A DNA stretch of 64,000 nt from Frateuria_A sp035943815 (GTDB taxonomy: Bacteria; Pseudomonadota; Gammaproteobacteria; Xanthomonadales; Rhodanobacteraceae). Every line of letters starts with the position of its first letter. The stretch's first letter is position 1. Below the pieces are notes generated by a model that was not told where the DNA came from, did no database searches, and worked only from the letters and a program-made list of their open reading frames with translations. The position numbers and the translations under genes were made by a program. Where the stretch lies: contig NZ_DASZBU010000001.1 in assembly GCF_035943815.1 (NCBI RefSeq), positions 91,111 to 155,110 of the forward strand, read 5' to 3'. Positions 42,601 to 50,747 of the stretch are shown here, piece by piece.

Positions 42601-42737
42601 CCGGGCGCGAGGTCGAAGGGCCGATGGCGATCGTGATCCTCGGCGGCCTGCTCACCTCCACCATGCTCAACCTGCTGGTGATGCCCGCGCTGGCCGGGCG
42701 CTACCTGCGACCCGCGGCAAAGTCCGGCGCGGCCTAG
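39651..42737 (+). CDS. CusA/CzcA-type RND efflux pump
   Basis: 1028 residues with the 12-helix RND layout and two large periplasmic loops. The N-terminal FPEFVPAQATVQVEAPG is typical of the heavy-metal efflux branch. Helix 4 carries VVVDDAIIDVENIDRRLR (around residue 403), where the acidic pair should relay protons. It starts 3 bases after the adaptor stop. Cation selectivity cannot be set: no metal regulator or metal-binding partner is nearby. It may instead export organic compounds, as some family members do. Confidence 0.88.
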   Translation: MLAAIIRSALRASGWVVLLAVLVLALGVQRVFDAKYDVFPEFVPAQATVQVEAPGFTALQVEQRVTQTIENAVNGTTDVDVVRSQSIQGLAVIDVVFKDGSDPFRDRQLLAERVTEAAANLPAGVHAPSLSPMTSSTMDLLKFGLISDKLDPLTLRGLADWTIKPRLLAVPGVADAIVFGGGVREWDVRVHPDRLAAYGLTLEDVRLAATAATGVRGAGYVDTPSQRVVLEADGGLTDPAQLGRTVLTRHAGRNITLADVASVSVAAAPAFGDARIDARPGILVAMTSQYGSNTLEVTRAVEKALDDLKPMLAAQGVTLVPALHRPATFVEVALANMRNALAFGAVLVLVVLVLFLKDWRTALISFVSIPLSLALAVLSLRYLGWTINTMTLGGLAVALGVVVDDAIIDVENIDRRLRVAGRDAPRIETILAASVEVRRPVVLATVVVGFVFVPILLLPGLQGSFFAPLAGAFLLATFASLLVALTVTPALCLLLLRPGRRHREPRWLKRMKLAQYRLLERTMPHGRGLLVAVLLIGVLAVAALPFFGASLMPEFREGHFVLQVTGPSGASLEEMDRIGEGISRGVLAIPGVASVSLQMGRAEAVQDTWPPNRGELHVELKPGLAANAQIRIETALRKLLDGYPGLTSEVVTFLGDRISESLSGETAPVTLSLYGQDLDRLDALATQAQAILRSVPGAGSVRLAESPSVPTMRIAPDPDRLSARGMRMTDVLDAVAAAHQGVIVGEVYRGVQPVEIRLTLDDTASHDPEAVGSLLLPAADGQSVPLSEVAAVDLVKGRASVQHEGGRRRLVVAITPGTADVVGFVAKARAALDRQLKLPAGYYVEFGGAAEGAVQAQHTLLLHSGLAGAAIVALLLLSFPDRRSTALILANVPFALVGGVIAAALTGGVLSIGALVGFVTLFGIAARNTILLLAHYEHLIDTEGAHWNRFTVLRGARERLTPIVMTALVTALGLLPLALGSGEPGREVEGPMAIVILGGLLTSTMLNLLVMPALAGRYLRPAAKSGAA

Positions 42738-42805
42738 CAGGCGCGCCGCCCATCCAGCACGCGTGCGTGCTCCAATGGGGCCTTCGCCACGACACGGAGT
42801 TCATC

Positions 42806-43153
42806 ATGCGCTACCACGGCAGCTGTCATTGCGGACGCATCGCCTTCGACGTCGAAGGCGACCTTGACAAGGCCATCGAGTGCAACTGCTCGCATTGCAG
42901 CCGCAAGGGCTACCTCCTGTGGTTCGTGCCGCGCGGGCAGCTCACGCTGGCCACGCCCGAGCAGGACATGGCTACCTACACCTTCAACAAGCACGTCATC
43001 CAGCACCGCTTCTGCCCGACCTGCGGCTGTGCGCCGTTCGGCCTGGGCCAGGCGCCGGACGGCCAGGCGATGGCGGCCATCAACGTGCGATGCCTGGAGG
43101 GCGTGGCACTGGACGGGCTCGAGCGCGTGGCGGTGGACGGGCGCAGCTACTGA
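42806..43153 (+). CDS. GFA/CENP-V family zinc protein
   Basis: 115 residues. The GFA zinc cysteines are present: Cys7/Cys9 (SCHCG), Cys26/28/31 (CNCSHC) and Cys70/73 (CPTC). The family is named for glutathione-dependent formaldehyde activation, but most members have unproven function. An acggag site precedes the ATG at 42806. It is 68 bp after the RND gene and may be transcribed with it. Confidence 0.87.
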   Translation: MRYHGSCHCGRIAFDVEGDLDKAIECNCSHCSRKGYLLWFVPRGQLTLATPEQDMATYTFNKHVIQHRFCPTCGCAPFGLGQAPDGQAMAAINVRCLEGVALDGLERVAVDGRSY

Positions 43154-43283
43154 CCGGTGGCGGGGCCTGGCGGCCCGCGCATGACGCCGCCGTCATCGGT
43201 CCGCGACGGCAGCCGCCCTAGCCTGCGGCCGGTAGCGGGGCCGATGGGCGGCCCGGCGGGGTGGCCAGGCACAGGACTTTCCC

Positions 43284-44894
43284 GTGGAGCGTCCAGTCGG
43301 CGGGTATGCGTTGCTGGGAGTCGCCGCGTGCGCGGCGCTGGTGCTGCCGGCGTTCTTCCTTCCGCCGGTGCCGATCGACGAGACGCGTTATCTGGCGGTG
43401 GCGTGGACCATGCACGCCGGCGGCCACTGGCTGGTGCCGTGGCTGGACGGTGCGCCTTACCCGGACAAGCCGCCGCTGCTGTTCTGGCTGATCAACCTGG
43501 CTTGGTGGGTGACTGGCGTGCATGCCTGGTCCGCGCGCCTGCTGGAGGTGTTGCTGGCGCTGGCCACGCTGCCGCCCTTGCGCCGCCTGGCCTTTGCGCT
43601 TTCGGCGGATGCGCGGGCGGCCGCGAAGGCGACGTGGCTGTGGCTGGGCTGCATCGCCTTCGCGGGTTTCGCCGGGGCCGTGATGTTCGACCTGCTGCTG
43701 ACCCTCTGCGTGTTGTCCGCGTGGCTGGGCGGCGTGTGGCTGGCGCGCGGGCAGATGAGGTTAGGCACCGTGTGGCTGGCGTTGGGGTTGGGCCTGGGCA
43801 TCTTGACCAAGGGTCCGGTCAGCCTGCTGGTCGGCGGGCTTCCGGCGCTGCTCGCCCCCTGGTGGCATCCGGCGGTACGTGGCCGGCCGGGGCGGCACTA
43901 TCTCGCCCTCCTGCTGGCCTTGGCGGGAGCGGCCGTGCTGGCGCTGGCCTGGGCCTTGCCGGCCGCGCGGGCCGGCGGTCCGGCGTATGGCGATGCGATC
44001 TTTCTCAAGCAGACCGCCGGCCGGGTCGCCGAGAGCTTCGCACACGACCGGGGGCCGGCCTGGTACCTGCCGATCGTGCCGCTGCTGATGCTGCCGTGGA
44101 CGCTCGGCCTTGGCCGCGGCGTGCCTGCCAGCGATCCGGCCGCGGCGCCCGGCCATCGCCTGCTCGACCGCTTTGCCCTGGCCGCCACGCTGCCCGCGTT
44201 CCTGGTGTTCTGTCTGATCAGCGGCAAGCAGCCGCACTACCTGCTGCCGCTGTTGCCGGCGCTGGCCCTGCCGGCCGGCGCGAGGCTGGCGGCAGGGCGC
44301 TGGCGGGTGGTCGGCTGGCGAGTGGGGCTGGTGCTGCTGGTCATTGCCGTGGGATTCGCCGTCGCGCTGGCGCGTCTGGCGCCGCAGGCACCGGTCATGG
44401 CCTACGCCTGCCTGGGCGGCGCGGCGTTGCCGGGCGTGGCTCTGGTCGCGCGCGGCCGGCGCCCGACCACGGTGGCGACCGCGGCGGTGGCGACGCTGGT
44501 ACTGGTGGCGCTGGCGAAGGCGGCCTTCGTGCTGGGGCTGGGGCCGCGCTATGCGGTCCAGGCCGCCGCCGCCCGCATCGCCTCGGCCCAGCGCGCCGGC
44601 ATCCCGCTGTTGCATGCCGGTCAGCAGCAGGGGCTGTACACCTTCGCCGGCCGTCTCACTGCGCCGATTGCTACCGCCCGCAGCCAGGCCCAGGTCGCGG
44701 CCTGGGCGACCGCACATCCCGGCGGCTGGGTGATCAGCAGCTACCGGCACTACGACTACGCGGCTACGCCGCTGTACCAGCAGCCCTTTCTTGGCCGGCG
44801 CCTGGCCATCTGGCGCGCCGCCGACATCGCTGCCCAGGCCGCCGCTAACGCCCGCACCCGCGCGCCCGAAGAGCCCGCCGACGCGGGTGACTAG
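43284..44894 (+). CDS. ArnT-like glycosyltransferase family 39 membrane protein
   Basis: 536 residues, about 12 membrane helices. The first periplasmic loop holds PIDETRYLAVAWTM (residues 31-44), the acidic motif of polyprenyl-phosphate sugar transferases, followed by PWLDGAPYPDKPPLLFWL, characteristic of the ArnT/PMT group. It should transfer a sugar from a lipid carrier to an acceptor at the outer face of the inner membrane, possibly lipid A or a glycan. The start is GTG at 43284. No arn genes are nearby, so 4-amino-arabinose transfer is not shown. Confidence 0.83.
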   Translation: MERPVGGYALLGVAACAALVLPAFFLPPVPIDETRYLAVAWTMHAGGHWLVPWLDGAPYPDKPPLLFWLINLAWWVTGVHAWSARLLEVLLALATLPPLRRLAFALSADARAAAKATWLWLGCIAFAGFAGAVMFDLLLTLCVLSAWLGGVWLARGQMRLGTVWLALGLGLGILTKGPVSLLVGGLPALLAPWWHPAVRGRPGRHYLALLLALAGAAVLALAWALPAARAGGPAYGDAIFLKQTAGRVAESFAHDRGPAWYLPIVPLLMLPWTLGLGRGVPASDPAAAPGHRLLDRFALAATLPAFLVFCLISGKQPHYLLPLLPALALPAGARLAAGRWRVVGWRVGLVLLVIAVGFAVALARLAPQAPVMAYACLGGAALPGVALVARGRRPTTVATAAVATLVLVALAKAAFVLGLGPRYAVQAAAARIASAQRAGIPLLHAGQQQGLYTFAGRLTAPIATARSQAQVAAWATAHPGGWVISSYRHYDYAATPLYQQPFLGRRLAIWRAADIAAQAAANARTRAPEEPADAGD

Positions 44895-44906
44895 GGCGCG
44901 CGCAAG

Positions 44907-45380
44907 CTAGCGTACCGGCTTGGCCAGCCGCAGCAGGTCGGTGGCGAAGCCGTCGGCCTCGTACAGCGCACGGGCGCGCTCGTTGCCGGGGAACACCGCC
45001 AGCGTGATCAGCGCGCAGCGGTGCTCGCGCGCCCACGCCTCTGCATGCGCCATCAGCGCCTTGCCCACGCCCTGGCCTTCGTGGGCCGGGGCCACGGCGA
45101 TGTTGTTGATGTGGCAGTTGGTGCGGCCGGTAAAAAAGTCTTGTGTCTTCTGCAGTTCGATGAAGCCGACCACTTCGCCGTCCTCGTCCTCGGCCACGAA
45201 CAGGAAGTCGTTGGCGGTGCCGTCCTCCAGGTGCCGCAGCAAGTCCTTGCGGATGCCGTCGATGCATTCGTGCCGCTTGCGCCAGGGCGGCAGCGGGAAA
45301 TCCACGAAGCGCGGGATCAGTCCCAGGATGAAATCGTCGTCGTCCTCGGCCAGACGGATCAGGAAGTTCGTGTCGCTCAT
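44907..45380 (-). CDS. GNAT family N-acetyltransferase
   Basis: 157 residues. The acetyl-CoA site VAPAHEGQGVGKALM (motif A) and the C-terminal FPGNERARALYEADGF (motif B) are clear. The substrate is unknown. It is convergent with the glycosyltransferase gene. Confidence 0.88.
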   Translation of the reverse strand: MSDTNFLIRLAEDDDDFILGLIPRFVDFPLPPWRKRHECIDGIRKDLLRHLEDGTANDFLFVAEDEDGEVVGFIELQKTQDFFTGRTNCHINNIAVAPAHEGQGVGKALMAHAEAWAREHRCALITLAVFPGNERARALYEADGFATDLLRLAKPVR

Positions 45381-45503
45381 GCGGCAGTCATTCGATTGGC
45401 AACGATTGGAGCGGTTCTACACCGAGCAGGCGCGGCGGGGAAGCCCCGGCCGGTACGGAGCGCTTGCTAAAGCCCCTGCTTCCCCCTCGCAAGGAGAGCT
45501 CCG

Positions 45504-45990
45504 ATGCGCCGTCCGATCCCGCCACGCCCTTCCGGTCCTCCATGCCGCTGCTGGCCTGCCTGGTGCTGGCATTGGCCGGCAAGGTGCGGGCGCAGGAGCC
45601 CATGCGGGCGATCGACCCGACCGCGCTGCCGCCGGCGCATGGCTATTCGCAGGTGATGGTCGCGCTGCCTGGACGGTGGGTGTCCGTCTCCGGCCAGGTG
45701 GCGATGGACCGCCGGGGCAGGATCGTCGATGCCGGCCACTTCCGCGCGCAATGCGTGCCGGTGTTCGAGAACCTGCGCCTCTCCGTGTGCAGCGGGGCCG
45801 ACTTCAAGGACGTGCCGGGTACCGACATGAACGTCACCGACTTCGGCCAGTTCGATGGGCGCTCGCACTACCCGCCCACCGATGCGCCGGCGACCGGAAC
45901 GCTGGGGAAGGTCGATGCGCTGTTTCGTCCCGAGCTGATGATCGAAGTGGCCGCCGAGCGGTCCTGGCAGGCCGCAAGCCGCAGCGCTGG
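45504..45990 (+). pseudogene. Degenerate RidA-like gene with export signal
   Basis: A strong aaggag precedes ATG 45504, but that frame gives no family sequence. Another frame, open from before 45504, reads a signal-like PLLACLVLALAGKVRAQ and then RidA sequence: VSVSGQVAMDRRGR, CVPVFENLR, GADFKDV and VDALFRPELMIEVAAE. So a frameshift lies between 45510 and 45545. After the RidA end no in-frame stop occurs until far inside the next gene, so the natural stop is lost too. Conserved positions in the middle are also poorly kept. An ATG at 45542 could give an intact but unusually extended protein, so pseudogene status is likely but not certain. Confidence 0.6.
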
Positions 45991-46130
45991 TCCCGCCGCG
46001 CGGGGGCGTCAACGGCGGGACCACATCGTGGCGCGCATGCTGGCGTTTCCGGGTGCGCTCCGCGCCGGCGAAGCGCCGGCCTGCGTCCGCAACCCCAACG
46101 CGGCCGCCGCCGCGATCTGCAGGAGACGGC

Positions 46131-47699
46131 ATGCCAGAGCACTACGACGTCATCGTGATTGGCACGGGGCCTGGGGGAGCATCGCTGGCACAGCGGCTGG
46201 CGCCGACCGGCAAGCGCATCCTGCTGCTGGAGCGCGGTGGCTACCTCAAGCGCGGGATCGAGAACTGGGACCCGAAAGCGGTGTTCGTCGACGGAGCCTA
46301 TGTGGCCAAGGAGAGCTGGTACGACAAGGACGGCGCGCTGTTCCATCCGGGGCTGCATTACTACGTGGGCGGCAACTCGAAGATGTACGGCGCGGCGCTG
46401 TTCCGTCTGCGCGAACGCGATTTCCAGGAGCTGCGCCACGCCGACGGCGTCTCGCCGGCATGGCCGCTCTCCTATGCCGATTTCGAGCCTTACTACACGC
46501 AGGCCGAGCAGCTCTTCCACGTGCACGGCCAGCGCGGCGAGGACCCGACCGAGCCGCCCGCGGGCGCCCCCTACCCGCATCCGCCGGTGTCGCACGAACC
46601 GCGCCTGCAGGAGCTGCACGACAGTTTCGCGCGGCAGGGCGTGCATCCCTTCCACATGCCGCTGGGCATCCTCTTGGACGAGCGAAACGGCGTGGTGTCG
46701 CCGACCAGCGTGTGCATCCGCTGCGCCGCCTTCGACGGCTATCCATGCCTGTTGAACGGCAAGGCCGATGCGCAGGTGATCTGCGTCGATCCCACCCTGG
46801 CCGCGCACCCGAACGTGACCCTGCTGACCGGCGCCTACGTGCACACGCTGGACACCGACCCGGGCGGGCGCACCATCACCGCGGTGAACGTGCAGCGCGA
46901 CCAGCAGCAGGAGGTGTACACGGCAGACATCGTGGTGGTCGCCTGCGGCGCACTGAGTTCGGCCCTGCTGTTGCTGCGCTCGGCCAACGACCGCCACCCC
47001 AACGGCCTGGCCAACGGTTCGGACCAGGTCGGGCGCAACTACATGCGACACAACCAGTCGGTGATGCTGGCGCTCTCGCGCGAGCGCAACGACACGGTGT
47101 TCGAGAAGACGCTCGCGGTCGCCGACTACTACTTCGGCGCCGACGACTGGGGCTATCCGATGGGCCTGATCCAGATGACCGGCAAGTCCCACCCGCAGAC
47201 CATCCGCGGCGAGGCGCTGCCGGACTGGCTGCAGTGGCTGCCGGACCTTCCGTTCGAGCAGATGGCCCATCACGCGCTGGATTTCTGGCTTTCCAGCGAG
47301 GACCTGCCGCGGCCGGAGAACCGCGTGCGCCTGCGCCCGGACGGCCACGTGACGCTGGAGCAGCATGCCAACAACCTGGAGGCGCATGAGCGGCTCAAGC
47401 ACAAGCTGAAGGGGCTCGTGCGCGGCGCCGGCAAGCATCCCCAGCTGCTCGAGCGCAAGTTCGAGCTGGGCAAGGAGATCCCCATCGGCGGCACTGCGCA
47501 CCAGGCCGGCACGCTGCGCTTCGGCACCGACCCGGCGCATTCGGTGCTGGACCTCAACTGCAAGGCGCACGAGCTGGACAATCTCTATGTCACGGATGCG
47601 AGTTTCTTCCCCTCGATCGGTGCGGTGAACCCCACGCTGACGATCATCGCCAACGCCCTGCGCGTGGCCGATCACCTGAAGGAGCGGCTGGGCGCATGA
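46131..47699 (+). CDS. GMC family FAD-dependent oxidoreductase
   Basis: 522 residues. The FAD dinucleotide motif is VIVIGTGPGG at residues 7-16; the active-site pair is His457 (AHQAGT) and Asn500 (VNPTLT). The C-terminal NLYVTDASFFPS is the family stretch. There is no signal peptide, so it should be cytoplasmic. The ATG follows aggaga. It is expected to oxidise an alcohol or sugar hydroxyl. The genes after it (DoxX, cupin, SMP-30 lactonase, VOC) suggest it makes a lactone or ketone that the others process. Substrate and electron acceptor are unknown. Confidence 0.9.
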   Translation: MPEHYDVIVIGTGPGGASLAQRLAPTGKRILLLERGGYLKRGIENWDPKAVFVDGAYVAKESWYDKDGALFHPGLHYYVGGNSKMYGAALFRLRERDFQELRHADGVSPAWPLSYADFEPYYTQAEQLFHVHGQRGEDPTEPPAGAPYPHPPVSHEPRLQELHDSFARQGVHPFHMPLGILLDERNGVVSPTSVCIRCAAFDGYPCLLNGKADAQVICVDPTLAAHPNVTLLTGAYVHTLDTDPGGRTITAVNVQRDQQQEVYTADIVVVACGALSSALLLLRSANDRHPNGLANGSDQVGRNYMRHNQSVMLALSRERNDTVFEKTLAVADYYFGADDWGYPMGLIQMTGKSHPQTIRGEALPDWLQWLPDLPFEQMAHHALDFWLSSEDLPRPENRVRLRPDGHVTLEQHANNLEAHERLKHKLKGLVRGAGKHPQLLERKFELGKEIPIGGTAHQAGTLRFGTDPAHSVLDLNCKAHELDNLYVTDASFFPSIGAVNPTLTIIANALRVADHLKERLGA

Positions 47700-47762
47700 A
47701 CGGATTCCTCGTGGCGGCGGGAGCAGACGGGGAAAAAGGCGCGTTCCGCACCCCCGCCGCGC

Positions 47763-47814
47763 TGGCATTCCCGCAAAAGCGGGAATCCGCTGGGCGCTTT
47801 CGCGTAAATGACGC
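47763..47814. repeat. REP-like pair, second copy
   Basis: attcccgc (47767-47774) and gcgggaat (47779-47786) form a hairpin; an inverted, partly diverged unit (gctttcgcgtaaatgacg) follows. It matches the purM-purN element in sequence. It lies in the 163-bp gap between the GMC and DoxX genes. Confidence 0.8.
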
Positions 47815-47862
47815 CAAAGGCAAACGGACGCACGATCTCCCTGCACGGACGAGGGCGGCGCC

Positions 47863-48357
47863 ATGAACTGGATCGACCTGATCGGCCTGCCACTGCTGAC
47901 GCGCGTATTCCTCGTCGTGCTGTTCCCCTTCAGCGCGATGGACAAGATCTTCAATTGGGAAGGCGCGCTCAAGCAGGCCAATTCGAGCTTCCTGCCCGGC
48001 GGCCCCGTGCTGCTGGTGCTGGGCATGGCGCTGGAGCTGCTCGGCCCGGCCTGCATCCTGACCGGCTGGCACGACCGGCTGGCCGCGTTCCTGCTCGGGC
48101 TCTACTGCGTGGTGACCGCGCTGCTCTACCACAACTTCTGGGCCTACCCGGACTTCTGGACCCGGGGCGACAGCGCGGCGCGCGCGCATTTCTGGGATTT
48201 TTTGAAGAACTTCTGCGTGGCCGGCGGGATGCTGCTGCTCACCTTCGGCACCCAGCTCGCGCCGGCGCGGGCGGTGGTGACGCATCCGCTGTCTTCCACG
48301 CCGGTGTACACGCCGGCCGGCACCGCATCGGCCCTGCCAGCCGCAGACGCGCCATGA
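47863..48357 (+). CDS. DoxX family membrane protein
   Basis: 164 residues with four membrane helices. The DoxX signature is seen in RVFLVVLFPFSAMDKIFNW and LGMALELLGPACILTGW. Members are linked to quinone or thiosulfate redox chemistry. Here it may pass electrons from the GMC enzyme to the quinone pool, which is inference. Its stop overlaps the cupin start (ATGA). Confidence 0.85.
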   Translation: MNWIDLIGLPLLTRVFLVVLFPFSAMDKIFNWEGALKQANSSFLPGGPVLLVLGMALELLGPACILTGWHDRLAAFLLGLYCVVTALLYHNFWAYPDFWTRGDSAARAHFWDFLKNFCVAGGMLLLTFGTQLAPARAVVTHPLSSTPVYTPAGTASALPAADAP

Positions 48358-48824
48358 ACGCCGATGCATCCGCGTCGCCGCGCCTGACCTACTGGCGCAT
48401 CTGGACCGACGAGCAGGGTACGAGCCACCAGTCGCGCTGCGTGGCGGACGACTTCGAGCGCCAGAGCATGGGCGGCGCCGCGCCGCAGTGGAACGCGCCG
48501 CAGGGCACGGGCCAGGCCAGCGTGGTGTTCGCCGTGCTGCCGGTGGGCTGGGTAGGCGAATGGCACGAGAATCCCAAGCCGCAGTGGATCGTGCCGCTGT
48601 CCGGCCGCTGGTTCGTCGAAAGCATGGACGGCCATCGCGTGGAGATGGGCGCGGGCGAGGTGTCCTTCGGCGGCGACCAGCACTGCGCGGCCGATGCGCA
48701 GGGGCGCAAGGGGCATCGCTCAGGCACGGTCGGCGAGCTGCCGGCGGTGCTGATGCTGGTGCAGCTGGACCGATCGACCGCACGCGGGCGTCCGGCCAAC
48801 GCAGTGGACGAGCGCGATGGCTGA
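48354..48824 (+). CDS. Cupin-like protein
   Basis: 156 residues. WHENPKPQWIVPLSGRWFVES and MGAGEVSFGGDQH are the two cupin motifs, with likely metal ligands among His and Glu residues there. It could be a small isomerase, dioxygenase or binding protein. It overlaps DoxX by 4 bp and the SMP-30 gene by 8 bp, so all are translationally coupled. Confidence 0.8.
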   Translation: MNADASASPRLTYWRIWTDEQGTSHQSRCVADDFERQSMGGAAPQWNAPQGTGQASVVFAVLPVGWVGEWHENPKPQWIVPLSGRWFVESMDGHRVEMGAGEVSFGGDQHCAADAQGRKGHRSGTVGELPAVLMLVQLDRSTARGRPANAVDERDG

Positions 48825-49722
48825 TTTCGAGATCGTCGATCCCCGCTTCAGGGCGCTGGTACTTCCCAATGCGCCGCTGGAGACACTCGCCACCGGCTTT
48901 CGCTGGCTGGAGGGGCCGGTGTGGTTCGCCGATCGTGACGAGCTTCTGTTCAGTGACATCCCGAACAACCGCGTTTTGCGCTGGTGCGAAGGCGGCGGCG
49001 TGTCGGTCTTCCGCGAGCCCTCCGATTTCGAGAACGGCCACACGCGCGACCGCGAAGGGCGCCTGGTGTCCTGCTCGCACCACGGCCGCCGCGTCACGCG
49101 CTCGGAACTCGATGGCACCGTCACCGTGCTCGCCGAACGTCACGACGGCAAGCGCCTGAACTCGCCCAACGACGTGGTGGTTAAATCGGACGGCGGCGTG
49201 TGGTTCACCGATCCGCCCTACGGCATCCAGACCGACTACGAGGGCGGCAAGCAGCACGCCGAGCTGCCGGCGAACGTGTATTGCCTGGACCCGGCCAGCG
49301 GCCGCCTGCGCGTGGTCGCCGACGACTTCGAGGGACCCAACGGACTGTGCTTCTCGCCCGACGAAACGCGGCTGTACGTGGCCGAGACCGGGCTGCAGTT
49401 CGCCGCCGGACCGAGGCAGCAGATCCGCGTGTTCGAGGTCGAAAAGGGAAGTGACGGCGTGAACCGGCTGGCGAACGGCCGCTGCTTCCTCGGCCGGCAT
49501 GCCGACGGCATGCGCTGCGACGAGCGGGGCAACCTGTGGATCGCCAGCGACGACGGCGTGCATTGCTTCGATCCGCAGGGCACGTTGCTGGGCCGGATCC
49601 GGGTGCCCAGCCCGGTCTCGAACCTGTGCTTCGGCGGCCGCAACCGCTGCCGGCTGTTCCTGTGCGCCTCGCAGACCCTGTTCGCGATCTACACCAACAC
49701 GCGCGGCGCGCAGCGGCCATGA
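48817..49722 (+). CDS. SMP-30/gluconolactonase family protein
   Basis: 301-residue six-bladed beta-propeller. The metal-binding Glu is in WLEGPVWF, Asn in RLNSPNDVVV and in FEGPNGLCFSPD. No signal peptide, so cytoplasmic. It should hydrolyse a sugar lactone, a natural follow-on to the GMC dehydrogenase. It overlaps both neighbours by a few bases. Confidence 0.9.
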   Translation: MADFEIVDPRFRALVLPNAPLETLATGFRWLEGPVWFADRDELLFSDIPNNRVLRWCEGGGVSVFREPSDFENGHTRDREGRLVSCSHHGRRVTRSELDGTVTVLAERHDGKRLNSPNDVVVKSDGGVWFTDPPYGIQTDYEGGKQHAELPANVYCLDPASGRLRVVADDFEGPNGLCFSPDETRLYVAETGLQFAAGPRQQIRVFEVEKGSDGVNRLANGRCFLGRHADGMRCDERGNLWIASDDGVHCFDPQGTLLGRIRVPSPVSNLCFGGRNRCRLFLCASQTLFAIYTNTRGAQRP

Positions 49723-50639
49723 ACGGGCGCGTGCTGCGACTGCGGCGGGTCAGCCGCAACGTCGGCGACCTCGCGCGCATGGTGGCGTTCTATCGCGAGG
49801 CGCTGGCGTTCTCGGTAGTGGAACAGGTGTGCATGGATGCGCCGGGCTGGGGCGAACTGATGGGTGTCCCCGGCGCGTGCGCCCGAGTGGCCCGCTTGCG
49901 CCTGGGCGCGCAGGAACTGGAACTGGTGGCATTCGACCCGCCCGGTGCGGCCTACCCCGCTCAGGCCGGCGCGTCGGACCTGTGCTTCCAGCACCTGGCG
50001 ATCGTGGTGGCCGACATGCCGGCGGCCTACGCACGGTTGGGCCGCCATCCGTTCGCGCCGATCAGCCTCGGCGGCCCGCAGACGCTGCCGGCCAACACCG
50101 GCGGCGTCAGTGCGTTCAAGTTCCGCGATCCGGAGGGGCATCCGCTGGAACTGATCCATTTTCCCGCCGGCGTGGGCGCGCCCTGCTGGCAGGCGCCGGG
50201 TCTGTTCCTGGGTGTCGACCATTCGGCCATCGCGGTGGCCGATGCCGAGACGTCGGTGGACTTCTATGGCCGGATGGGCTGGCGCCCGACCACACGCACG
50301 CACAACCGGGGCCCCGAACAGGACCGGCTCGACGGCCTGCACGGGGCCGACGTCGACGTGGTGGGCCTGGAAGCGGCGCAGGGCGGACCGCCGCACCTGG
50401 AGTTGCTCGGCTACCGCATGCCGCCGGGAAACCGCTCGCACCCGCATGCTGCCGGCAACGACCGGGTCGTCGACCGGCTGGTGCTGGAGGTGGACGACCT
50501 GCAGGCACTGCTCGCCAGGCTTCCGGGCGGCGCAGGGAAGCCGGTCGTCGACCTCGACGGCCAGGCGATGGCGATGCTTAAGGACCCGAGCGGCCATCGC
50601 CTGCTGCTACAGCAGGAGCGCTCCATGGCGCCTGGGTAG
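49719..50639 (+). CDS. Two-domain VOC (glyoxalase/extradiol dioxygenase fold) protein
   Basis: 306 residues made of four VOC modules. Possible metal ligands are His92 (FQHLAIVV), Glu144 (HPLELIHF), His168 (VDHSAIAV) and Glu228 (HLELLGY). The layout resembles extradiol dioxygenases, but the ring-cleavage residues cannot be assigned. It begins on the stop of the lactonase gene (ATGA) and is the last gene of the set. Confidence 0.83.
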   Translation: MNGRVLRLRRVSRNVGDLARMVAFYREALAFSVVEQVCMDAPGWGELMGVPGACARVARLRLGAQELELVAFDPPGAAYPAQAGASDLCFQHLAIVVADMPAAYARLGRHPFAPISLGGPQTLPANTGGVSAFKFRDPEGHPLELIHFPAGVGAPCWQAPGLFLGVDHSAIAVADAETSVDFYGRMGWRPTTRTHNRGPEQDRLDGLHGADVDVVGLEAAQGGPPHLELLGYRMPPGNRSHPHAAGNDRVVDRLVLEVDDLQALLARLPGGAGKPVVDLDGQAMAMLKDPSGHRLLLQQERSMAPG

Positions 50640-50709
50640 AATGCGCTCCACTCCAAAGGGACCGGACGCATGGCGGACCTCGCGCGCGGTCCCCTGCGGT
50701 CCAGCCCTT

Positions 50710-50740
50710 GCCCCTTCCCCGGCTGTGCCGGGGAAGGGGC
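50710..50740. terminator. Strong hairpin between convergent VOC and ester-hydrolase genes
   Basis: A perfect 13-bp stem (50710-50722 with 50728-50740) and a 5-base loop. It lies 8 bases after the ester-hydrolase stop. No T run on either side, so it is a hairpin-only or bidirectional stop, or a dispersed repeat of the ccccttcccc type. Confidence 0.6.
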
Positions 50741-50747
50741 AGCACCG

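Noticed and set aside
37231..42737. A named copper or cobalt-zinc-cadmium efflux system.
   Set aside because: Family type is clear but no metal ligands, metal regulator or metallochaperone is visible, so no metal is assigned.
45464..47389. A single 641-codon protein starting with RidA sequence and continuing through the GMC gene.
   Set aside because: Only the first part has family sequence; beyond about 45990 it is an out-of-frame reading of the GMC gene.
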